The notes under the pieces: generated by a model
The model's input: only the letters and a program-made list of their open reading frames with translations
Told to the model about the DNA's origin: nothing
Databases searched by the model: none
NCBI RefSeq assembly: GCF_013116825.1
Contig: NZ_JABFNS010000004.1
Coordinates: 1-64,000, forward strand
Reading direction: 5' to 3'
Source of the DNA: Myxococcus xanthus
Lineage (GTDB): Bacteria > Myxococcota > Myxococcia > Myxococcales > Myxococcaceae
Length of the DNA: 64,000 bases
Program-made: the position numbers and the translations under genes
Part shown: positions 36,201-50,819 of the stretch, piece after piece
Layout: each line of letters starts with the position of its first letter
Numbering within the stretch: position 1 is the stretch's first letter

Positions 36201-36733
36201 ACGTGCGGCTCGTGGCCTACGTGGTGCCCGCGCAGGGCGCCACGGTGGAGGCGTCCGCGCTGCGCGACGCCCTGGCCCAGCGGCTGCCGGAGCACATGGT
36301 TCCGTCGCTCGTCATGGAGCTGCCAGCGCTCCCGCTGACGCCCAATGGCAAGGTGGACCGCAAGGCCCTTCCCGCGCCGAACGTGGTGCGCTCCGCGAAA
36401 GCGGCCTTCGTGGCGCCGCAGGGGCAACTGGAGGAGCAGATTGCCCAGGTGTGGCGCAGCGTGCTCCGTGTGGAGCAGGTGGGCGTGCACGACAACTTCT
36501 TCGACCTGGGCGGCCACTCGCTCCTGATGGTGCAGGTGCACACCCAGCTCAAGTCGGTGCTGGGGCAGGACCTGCCCCTGTTGAAGCTGCTGGAGCACCC
36601 CACCATCAGCACCCTGGCGCGTTTCGCGCGGCAGGGGCCCGCGGCGGCGCAGTCCCAGGTGGAAGCCGCGCAGGACCGGGCCAAGCGGCAGCTGGAGAGC
36701 CTCAAGCGTCAGCGCCAGCGCGCCAGGAAGTAA
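30269..36733 (+). CDS. Hybrid NRPS: FAAL-ACP-C-A(luciferase-like monooxygenase)-PCP
   Basis: The 2154-residue protein begins with a fatty acyl-AMP ligase (residues about 1-590, with YTSGSTGNPKGVKVSH). An acyl carrier protein follows (Ser in Gly-Leu-Asp-Ser-Leu near 650), then a condensation domain (about 711-1140) with QHHIVTDGW near 842 (HHxxxDG intact). The adenylation domain is split: its front (YTSGSTGRPKGVVVPH, then FDISVLEL) is at 1170-1390 and its back (NMYGPTETTIW, RTGDRARW) at 1759-2030. A flavin-type luciferase-like monooxygenase (about 1404-1750) is inserted between core motifs A4 and A5. A carrier domain (GGHSL near 2080) and a basic tail end the protein. Residues read as D-I-L-Q-M-G-M-I-W, close to the known glycine code D-I-L-Q-L-G-L-I-W-K. 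Thus it probably loads a fatty acid, joins it to glycine and oxidises the glycine. Confidence 0.88.
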   Translation: MTEHIEPRAHRFPTLVDVLCQRAESQGDALLYRFLETGDVDGPVEEWTYRRLDSRARSLGARLRALGAQGERALLLYPPGLEFVAGFMGCLYGGVIAVPCYPPDPTRLERTLPRLRAIARDCGARYVLTTSTIQEMAEFLTPQAPELGELQWIASDAVPEAEAADWKRPDLTSDSLAFLQYTSGSTGNPKGVKVSHANILHNESLITRDFGLQAERSVGVGWLPMFHDMGLIGKVLQPLYLGFPCVLMSPIAFLQRPLRWLEAVSHFKGTVSGGPNFAYDLCARKARAEDVARLDLSHWDLAFNGAEPVRRETMERFAETFAPAGFRREAFYPCYGLAEATLIVSGGVKGTPCVQERYDTASLELGRAKPASDAAEGPAARTLVSSGQGAPDQRLLIVDPETRVPRASNEVGEVWVAGPSVAGGYWDRPEETAHAFGARLANGEGPFLRTGDLAFLSPEGELFITGRLKDLLIVRGRNLYPQDLEMTAERAHRAVRPGCSAAFSVDVEGEERLVVVSEVDVREGFDGAAVVGALRRALADEHQVHAHTVVLLQARSIPKTSSGKIQRRACRDGFLAGSLEVVEVSGEEAAPAPETVPSTPSAPLRERLALASEEARPALLVDFLRVEAARVLRTAPASLAPETSLASLGLDSLMALELHGRLEEELGVSLPVAFLWQHPTLGAAAAHLVGAWKGTAAPAAPPLKAGALEGELPLSPGQQRLWFLDRLVPESALYNVHFQLRLSGALDVPALERALQGLLSRHAVLRAAFPEVEGQPRQLLPPLRPLDVAREDLRALSPAERDARLNQLARAQGEAPFNLSEGLLVRAALVAMEDQEHVLLMTQHHIVTDGWSIGVLARELAALYRAEVAGAAASLGAPALQYVDYARWQRGLGGALDGQRAYWARKLENLPRLELPTDFPRPREPGFRGALHRFALPAELVDSLKAVGRSEGCTFFVTLAAAWAALLHRYSGQDDFGLGTIFAQRDRAELRDVVGFFASTLVLRADVSGAPRFRELLGRMRHTFHEALAHADLPFEEVVGASRAVRGGDNPLFQANLVLESLPPVDLDVPGMQWRPVLPVPDGAVEGTAKFDLQLAVVETPRGLEGALEYRSDLFSAEAMARLAGHLESLLRGIVAAPDARVEDLPLLDEAERRSLLERWNDFTAPLSQDPSHCIHAQFREQAARTPDAVAVVAEDGTLTYAELARRASALALHLRGLGVGPEVRVGLCAERSVEMVAGMLGILEAGGAYVPLDPDYPRERLTYMLEDSGARVLVTQSHLAGTLPVAGLNTVLLDTAEPYAATPASPLALGTTPDNAAYVIYTSGSTGRPKGVVVPHGGVANFFAAMDVRVGNSPAGAWLAVTSISFDISVLELLWTLTRGFKVVVQGEGASLKAPARAAGARKRPMDFSLFYFADDAEVSRGESSYRLLLEGAKFADTHGFAAVWTPERHFHAFGGLYPNPSVVGAAVATVTKRVAIRAGSVVLPLHHPVRVAEEWSLVDNLSGGRVGISVASGWHANDFVFAPEKYEKRRELMMEGIDTVRRLWRGETVRFPGGGGAQVDVKLRPRPVQAELPVWLTAAGNPETFITAGRLGCNILTHLLGQTWEDLEKKLSLYRQAWRDAGHAGEGHVTLMLHTFIGEDMAKVREVVEQPFRNYLKSSADLMRGLGSTLGIDMDSATEADLDRLAGHAFDRYFETSGLFGTPRSVRERVGQLQALGVDEVGCLIDFGIPADTVLASLPLLDEVRQRCVRDSRRAGTAKTIPEQLREHAVTHLQCTPSLARALLSEPESVEALGGLQRLMVGGEALPGALAASLRKALPESAELLNMYGPTETTIWSSTARVAPEETAPVVSIGTPLLRTCLYVLDARLQPTPVGVAGELYIGGAGVVRGYLGRPELTAERFIPDAWAREPGARLYRTGDRARWRPDGTMEFLGRVDHQLKVRGFRIEAGEIEAALTAQPSVREAVVVAREDVPGDVRLVAYVVPAQGATVEASALRDALAQRLPEHMVPSLVMELPALPLTPNGKVDRKALPAPNVVRSAKAAFVAPQGQLEEQIAQVWRSVLRVEQVGVHDNFFDLGGHSLLMVQVHTQLKSVLGQDLPLLKLLEHPTISTLARFARQGPAAAQSQVEAAQDRAKRQLESLKRQRQRARK

Positions 36734-36743
36734 CGACGCGGGG

Positions 36744-36764
36744 GCGCGCGCGGGCTACGCGCGC
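36744..36764. terminator. Hairpin between convergent NRPS and PhyH-type genes
   Basis: A 7-bp perfect stem, GCGCGCG (36744-36750) with CGCGCGC (36758-36764), has a 7-nt loop and is followed by GTTT. It lies at the convergent junction of the NRPS stop (36733) and the oxygenase stop (36755), so it can serve both strands. The T tract is short, hence low confidence as a strong terminator. Confidence 0.4.
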
Positions 36765-37540
36765 GTTTCGCTCAGCGCCTGCCGGATGGCGCGTGCCACC
36801 GGCGAGGCGTCGTCCTCCGGGCCCTGAACCGCGAAGGGGGCGCGGGACAGGAGCGGCGGCTGGGCCATGAAGCGCGGCCGGGTTCCCTGGTGCGGCTGGG
36901 CGGCATGGACCAGGAAGGGGTGGCACAGGTACACGGTGCCGGCCTCTCCCGTGGCGAGCGCGAGCGGCCGGTGGGCTGACACGTCCAACTTCCCGGCGAG
37001 CTCCATGAACGTCAACCCCGCGTCTCCCGCAGGAGCCAACACGCGGGCGACGTCCTGGTGGGAGCCCACGCGGATGCGGGTGGGGGCGTCGTGCTCGCCC
37101 ACGTCGGAGCAGAGGAAGAGCATCAGCAGGGCGCGGCCTTTCGACGCCACGTTCACCCGCCAGGAGAAGAACGAGCTCGGGTCGTCACCTGGGAAGCTGG
37201 CATCGACGTGCCAGCCGTCGTCTCCAGGCGCGTCCGGGCTGGGAAAGCGCACGGGGAAGGTGCCCAGGCTGCCTCGAGGGAGCCAGCGTCCGGGGCCCAC
37301 CAACTGGTCGAACGCGCCTCGCAGCCGGGGCGTGTTCGCCGCCAGCCGGAAGGGCTCCTGCGCATAGTCCCCGAGCCGGATGACCGGCTGCTTCCAGGTG
37401 GCCGGATTGTCCGGGGCACACCCCGTGTCGCGCCAGAGCAGCTCGCGGCACGCGTCCGCCAACTCGCGGGGAAACGCCTGGTCCAGCCGGACGAATCCAC
37501 GCTCGATGAACTGCTCCACTTCGCCTGGGGAAAGCTCCAT
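36755..37540 (-). CDS. PhyH-type iron/2-oxoglutarate oxygenase
   Basis: This 261-residue protein has the metal motif H111-x-D113 (Gly-Trp-His-Val-Asp-Ala) and a distal His (H212, in Cys-His-Pro-Phe-Leu-Val-His-Ala-Ala), then Arg221/223 for 2-oxoglutarate. It therefore fits the phytanoyl-CoA dioxygenase (PhyH) family, which hydroxylates, desaturates or halogenates small molecules using Fe(II), O2 and 2-oxoglutarate. The ATG at 37540 has GAGGAGG about 8 nt upstream. It sits alone on the reverse strand inside the biosynthetic cluster, so it is a likely tailoring enzyme. No chloride-type change (Asp to Ala/Gly) is present, so hydroxylation is the expected reaction. Confidence 0.83.
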   Translation of the reverse strand: MELSPGEVEQFIERGFVRLDQAFPRELADACRELLWRDTGCAPDNPATWKQPVIRLGDYAQEPFRLAANTPRLRGAFDQLVGPGRWLPRGSLGTFPVRFPSPDAPGDDGWHVDASFPGDDPSSFFSWRVNVASKGRALLMLFLCSDVGEHDAPTRIRVGSHQDVARVLAPAGDAGLTFMELAGKLDVSAHRPLALATGEAGTVYLCHPFLVHAAQPHQGTRPRFMAQPPLLSRAPFAVQGPEDDASPVARAIRQALSETRA

Positions 37541-38116
37541 TCGGGTTGCCTCCTCGTCATCCGGGACCAGCCGCCCGCAGCGCGGCGCTGTATTGGTTTA
37601 TCATAAGAACTCATACGTCCGGTGATTGCTTCGCGGCGCGGAGCTCGGGCTGCCCATCAGGTGGAGCCGGCTGGCGTGTCCAGGACACATCCAGGCCCTT
37701 GCGTTTGCTGGTGGAATCCCTTGGGCATCGGCCCTGGGGGGGCGCTGGGCAACTGATAGGCTTAATGTATATGGGTTCTGCGATTTCCCCGGAATGGAGG
37801 TGGCGCGCACTCTGTCCGGTGGGCGTGCCATGGCTGGGGGGTGTTTTGTTCGCAATTAGTTCTGCTGAGGCAGCCTATGTAATCGTTTTTGGGTTTATTG
37901 ATTTTCGAGTCAAGCATGTGTCGTTGAAGTCTTGGTGATTGAGAGACATGGGCTGCTCCGTTTGGAGTGTCCGGTTCTCGTGAAAGTGCACGAAACGGCT
38001 TCGTTCTGACGGGCTTGCGCCAAGGTTATGGATTTGGCATTGATCCGTTCTTCCTTGTATCGGGTCTATCGAGGGGGAGGCGGACCGCGTCCGTCGTCAT
38101 CTCGTTCGCCGAGGAA
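37541..38116 (+). promoter_or_regulatory. Divergent region between PhyH-type gene and first PKS gene
   Basis: This stretch is clearly less GC-rich than the genes, especially 37740-37960, and shows weak codon bias in every frame. It carries TAATCGTTTTT (37880-37890), identical to the element at 30040, followed at a similar distance by GTTTAT. Open frames here (for example 37546-37938) are not protein-like. The PKS frame is open from a GTG at 37967, but the coding pattern starts only near 38117. Confidence 0.45.
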
Positions 38117-45216
<7,100 letters not shown>

Positions 45217-45220
<4 letters not shown>

Positions 45221-48200
45221 CGACGTTCGCGGAGAAGATTGCGCAGTACTCCCCCAAGCGGCTCGCGCTGCTGGCGATGGACCTCAAGTCGCGGCTCGAC
45301 GCGGTGGAGGGCAGCCGGTCGGAGCCCGTGGCCATCATCGGCATGGGCTGCCGCTTCCCGGGAGGAGGGAATGACCCGGCGTCGTACTGGAACCTCCTGT
45401 GCAACGGCGTGGATGCCGTCACCGAGGTGCCCTCCTCGCGGTGGACCCGCGAGGACATGGCGCGGATGGACCCCGAGGCCCAGGAGAAGCTGGGTGCGAA
45501 GTGGGGCGCCTTCATCGACGCGGTGGACCAGTTCGACGCGGACTTCTTCGGCATCTCTCCGCACGAAGCGCACCGGATGGACCCACAGCAGCGCATCCTC
45601 CTGGAAGTGGCGTGGGAGGCGCTGGAGAACGCGGGCCAGGACATGTCCCGGCTGGCGGGGAGCCGCACGGGCGTGTTCGTGGGCGTGTACAGCGATGACT
45701 ACGCGCTGTTGCAGGTGGGGAATCCGGCGGCGCGCGACTCCAGCAGCGTGACGGGCGCCATCAACTGCGTGGTGCCGGGGCGGCTGTCGTACCTCCTGGA
45801 CTTCCAGGGACCCAGCCTGTCCGTGGACACCGCGTGTTCGTCATCCCTGGTGGCGCTGCATCTGGCCGCGCAGAGCCTCCGGCAGCAAGAGTGCACCATG
45901 GCGCTGGCGTGCGGCGTCAACCTCATCCTGTCGCCGCTGTCGTCGAGCCGCGTGTCCCGTGCACAGGCGCTCGCGCCGGATGGACGTTGCAAGACCTTCG
46001 ATTCCCGCGCCAACGGCTTCGTGCGGGGTGAGGGCTGCGGCGTGGTCGTCCTCAAGCGGCTGTCGGATGCGCTGGCGGCGGGGGACACCGTCCTCGCGCT
46101 CATCCGGGGCTCCGCCGTCAACCAGGACGGAAAGTCGGCGGGGTTGACGGCGCCCAACGTGCTCGCGCAGAAGGCGCTCATCCGCCAGGCGCTCCAGAGC
46201 GCGAACCTGGAGCCCGCCGACATCGACTGCGTCGAGGCCCATGGCACCGGGACGTCGCTGGGCGACCCCATCGAGATGGAGGCGCTCCACGAGGTGTACG
46301 CCCAGGGGCGCACCGCGGCGCAGTCGCTGGTGGTGGGCGCGGCGAAGACGAACATCGGCCACCTGGAGTCGGCCGCTGGCATCGCCGGCATCATCAAGTT
46401 GGTCCTGTCGATGCAGCACGGGGCCGTCCCGCCGCTCGCGCACTTCCAGCGGCTCAACCCGCGCATCGACTTCGGAGGGGAGGCCCTCACCGTCCCCACG
46501 AAGCTGCACCCCTGGCCCGCGCGGGAGGCGCGCAAGCGCCGGGGCGCGGTCAGCTCGTTTGGCATCAGCGGCACGAATGCCCATGTGATTCTCGAAGAGG
46601 CCCCCGTGGCCACGGCGGCGCCCGCCGCGCCTTCTCGTGGGGCGTACCTGCTGCCGCTGTCCGCGCGCTCACCCTCCGCGCTTCGGGCACTGGCCCGGAA
46701 GTACGCGGACGTCCTCACGGCGTCCCCGGAGGTGTCGCTCCGGGATGTCTGCTTCACCGCGGCGCTGCGGCGGACCCATCACGAGTACCGGATGGCGGTC
46801 GCGGGGGACTCGGTGGAGGCGGTGGCGCGGCAGCTTCGTGAGTTCGCCTTGGAGGGACCTGCTCCGGCGGCGACGGATACGGACCACCGGCGCAAGGCGG
46901 TCTTCGTGTTCCCGGGGCAGGGCTCGCAGTGGGCTGGCATGGGGCGGCAGCTCCTCGAACAGGAGCCTGTCTTCCGTGAGGCCGTGGAGCGCATCGACGC
47001 GGCCATGCGGCCTCACGTCACGTGGCGTCTGGTTGACGTGCTGCGCGCACCCGTCGAGGACTCCCGGCTCCAGGACATCGACGTGGTTCAGCCGGTGTTG
47101 TTCGCCATGGCGGTGGCGTTGTCCGCGCTCTGGCGCTCCTGGGGTGTCGAGCCGGACGCGGTGGTGGGGCACAGCATGGGCGAGGTGGCCGCGGCGCACG
47201 TCGCGGGCGCAATCTCCCTGGAGGACGCGGCGAGCATCATCTGCCTGCGCAGCCAGCTCCTGCGGCGCATCAGCGGCCAGGGGGCCATGCTCGCGACGGA
47301 GCTGACCCTGGAGGACGCGCGCAAGACGCTGGCGGGCCGCGAGGACCGCGTGGCCATCGCGGTCAGCAACAGTCCGACCTCCACGGTGCTGTCAGGAGAG
47401 AATGCCGCGCTCGAATCGATTCGCGCCGAGCTGGAGTCGCGCAACGTCTTCTGCCGCTGGGTGAAGGTCGACGTGGCCTCGCACAGTCCGCAGGTGGACC
47501 CGCTGCGTGACGAACTGCTCTCCGTGCTGTCGGCGGTGCGGCCCGGACGCTCCGCCGTGCCCATTCTCTCCACGGTGACCGGCGCCTCCTGTGATGGCTC
47601 CGGCTTCGATGCCGCCTACTGGGTCCGCAATCTGCGCGACCCGGTGCTCTTCTCCTCGTCGGTGCTGCAACTCGCCGAGGCTGGGCACTCTGTCTTCCTG
47701 GAGATGAGCCCGCACCCGATTCTGCTACCCGCCGTGGAGCGATGCCTTCAGCACGCGGGCCGCGAGGGCGTGACGCTTCCATCCCTGCGCCGCGAGGAGG
47801 CAGAGCGGACCGTGCTGTTGGAGTCCGTGGGCGCGCTGTACCGCGCGGGATTCCCCGTGCAGTGGAGGCGCTTCTTCCCGGAGGGTGGGGCGCCGCTCCC
47901 GCTGCCCACCTATCCCTGGCAGCACAAGCGGTACTGGCTGGACGCGGTGGCCACGCCCGTGGCCGCGATGGTCGAGCCGGTGACGTCTCTCAAGGGGCGG
48001 CCGGTGAGCGTGGCTCACGGCGTCGATGGCCAGGTCTTCGAGCTGGAGCTGGGGAACACCTCGCTGCCGTGGCTTGGTGCTCACCGGTTGGGTGGCGTCG
48101 CGGTCGTTCCTGCCTCGGCGCTGGTGGAGCTCGGCCTGAGCGCCTCCGCCGATGCGTTGGGCTCCGGGGGCCGGGTGCTGTCCGGCGTCGAGTTCGAGCG

Positions 48201-50805
48201 GGCGCTGGTGCTGCCGGAGACCCAACGGCGGCTCGTGCAGGTCCACCTCTCTTCCGCGGCAGGAGGCAGGCACGAGTTCCACATCCACAGTCGCGCGGTG
48301 GGCGGAGCCTCGTCCGAGGCGGGGTGGGTGCGCCATTGCCGGGGCCATGTCCAGGTGCTCAGTGCATCGACAGGCGCGTTGACGTCCATTGACGCGGTCC
48401 GTGCGCGCTGTGTGGAGCATGTCCCGGGCGCGGCGGTCTACGGCGAGCTGGAGCGCTGCAACGTCCAGTACGACGAGCCGCTGCGGACACTGGGCGAGGC
48501 GTGGCGGCGGCCGGGGGAGGCGCTGGGCCGGGTGGTGTTGGGCGCGGAGCGACTTCAGGAGGCGCCCCAGTATCAGCTTCATCCCGCGTTGCTGGACGCC
48601 GGGCTCCAGACACTGGCGCTCGCGCTGGCGGCCGAGCCGGGGCAGGCGGCGCTCTTCATGCCCCTGGGGCTCGAATCCTTCGAGTGCGTCCCTGGCAGCG
48701 CGGACGTCCGGTGGGCTCACGTATCCATTTCGCCCGCGTCTCGTCCTGAGGAGCGGCTGGGCACACTGTCCCTGCTGGACGTGGAGGGGCGCCCGGTCGC
48801 GGTGGCGCGCGGTGTCCGGTTGCGGCACGTGGCGCCGGAGCGGCTGCTCGAGGTGTTGGGCGAGGTCCGCGCGCGGGACTGGTTCCACGATGTGTCGTGG
48901 GAGCCTCGGCCGGCGGGGACACCTCGGTCAGCTCCCACGGATTGGCTTGTGTTCACGGACCGGGGTGGTTGGGGCGCGGCATTCGCCGAGGAGCTGCAAC
49001 GTCAGGGCGCTCCTCTTGTCATGGTGACCGCGGGGGACGCCTTCCAGCGCCAGGGAACGCGGAGCTTCGTGGTGGACCCGCAGCGGCCGGAGGACATGGC
49101 GCGCTTGCTGCGAGAGCTTCCAGCGCTCGCGCCTGGGCACGAAGGCCGGGCGCTCTTCCTGTGGGGCCTCGACGAGACGTTGGATGGGCAGACGGCAGTT
49201 CCCGCGTCCACGGTGGCGGCGCTGCACCTGGTGAAGGCCCTCATGGAGGTGCCCGGGCGTGCTCGGCTCTGGGTGGTGACGCGGGGCGCGCAGGTCACGG
49301 GCGTGGGAACCGAACGTGTGTCGCTGGCCCAGTCTCCCCTGTGGGGCATGGGCCGGAGCGTCTCGCTGGAGCAGCCGGGCGTTTGGGGTGGCCTCATCGA
49401 CCTGTCGCCGACTCGGGCGCAGGATGAAGTCACCTCGGTGCTGCGGGAAGTCTCCGCGTTTGGAACGGATGGAGAGGACCAGCTCGCCCTCCGCGATGGG
49501 CGCTCGCTGGTCCCCCGGCTCACACGGGGAAGGTCAGGGACAGCCGAGGAGGCACTGCGCCTGCGCTCGGATGCGGCGTACCTCGTCTCGGGCGGATTGG
49601 GCGGGCTGGGGCTGAAGGTGGCGCGGTGGCTGGTGGAGCGGGGCGCGCGGCACCTGGTGCTGCTGGGCCGCAGTGGGGTCTCCGGTGCGGACGATGCGGC
49701 GTCGGTGCGGCGCCGCGAGGAGCTCGAGTCAATCCGGGCGCTCGGGGCGACTGTCACGCCCATGGCCGCGGACGTGGCGGACCGCGAGCGGATGGCGGCG
49801 CTCCTGCGCGACCTGGCGGCGACGCTGCCTCCGTTGCGCGGCGTGATTCATGCCGCCGCGCTCATCACGGAGTGCCGGCTGGAGGACCTGGATGTCGTCG
49901 CCACGACGGCGATGATGCGTCCGAAGGTGCTCGGGAGCTGGGTGCTGCACGACCTGACGCGCGGCCTATCGCTCGACTTCTTCGTGATGTTCTCGTCGAC
50001 GTCCACGCTGTGGGGCGCCTCTGGCCTGGCGCACTACGCGGCGGGCAACCAGTTCCTGGAAGCGCTGGCGCACCACCGCCGGACCGAAGGGCTGCCCGCG
50101 ACCACCATTCACTGGGGGACGTGGGACGAGATAGGCGGAGAGCGCGCCGACAACGCGCGGGGCTACGCCCGCTTCGGGCTGAACCCCATGGCCTCGGAGC
50201 GCGCGCTCGACGCGATGGGACAGGTGCTGCGGTCGGGCGTGAGCCACAAGACGGTCGCCTCCGTGGACTGGTCCGTGCTCAAGCCCATCTGGGAGGCGCG
50301 GCGTCGCCGGCCCTTCCTGTTGAACATGGGCGCGGCGTCCCCGGCCACGAACGGTGGTGCCACCTCGCGGGCACGGTTGCTCTCGGAGTTGAAGGCGCTC
50401 CCTGCTGAGCGCCGGTTCGACACGCTCGTGCAGCGCATCCAGGGCGAGGTGGGGCGCATCCTCGGCTTCGCTCCCACCGATTTGCCCCCCGCGGACCGCG
50501 GCTTCTTCCAGATGGGGATGACGTCCCAGATGTCCGTGGAGCTGCGCAACGTGTTGCAGCGCGGACTCGAGAAGGAGCTGCCCGCGAGCCTCGCGTTCGA
50601 CCACCCCACCGTCCTGGCGCTGGCGAAGCGTCTGGCGGGGAGCGTCACCGCGGTGGACATCCCGTTGCCCACGGTGGCGGCGGCTCCGGTGCAGAAGTCA
50701 TCCCCGGTGCCTTCGGACCTCGGCGACCTGTCGGAGCGGCTGGCGCAAGTCACGGAGCTGTCGGACGACGAAGTCGAGCGGTTGATTGCCCTGAAGCTGA
50801 GCTGA
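45217..50805 (+). CDS. Type I PKS extension module: KS-AT-DH-KR-ACP
   Basis: The 1862-residue protein starts 4 nt before the stop of the previous gene (ATGA overlap). Order: docking helix (1-32, SPKRLALLAMDLKSRL), KS (33-460, DTACSSSLVALH, EAHGTGT, KTNIGH), AT (558-866, GHSMGE, VASH), DH (925-1205), KR (1221-1691, GGLGGLG; FSS, then HYAAGN) and ACP (1738-1808). The DH reads Gly-Ala-His-Arg-Leu-Gly-Gly: its His is present, but the preceding Asp is Ala. The second DH motif HPALLDAGLQ is intact. The ACP Ser lies in the unusual Gly-Met-Thr-Ser-Gln-Met, while most have Asp-Ser-Leu. The KR has no Leu-Asp-Asp motif after its HAAA segment. The end LSDDEVERLIALKLS is a docking tail. It adds a two-carbon unit, giving a double bond if the DH works. 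Confidence 0.9.
47151..47210 (+). repeat. 60-bp perfect repeat in the AT domain of the second PKS
   Basis: Identical over all 60 bases to 41548-41607; the match ends at base 47211 (A instead of G). It covers the same active-site motif in the AT domain. Confidence 0.85.
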
Positions 50806-50819
50806 ATCGGACGGCTGCG

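Noticed and set aside
37546-37938. Small forward frame in the gap before the first PKS gene
   Set aside because: Low GC and weak codon bias, no motif; it fits a promoter region better than a gene.
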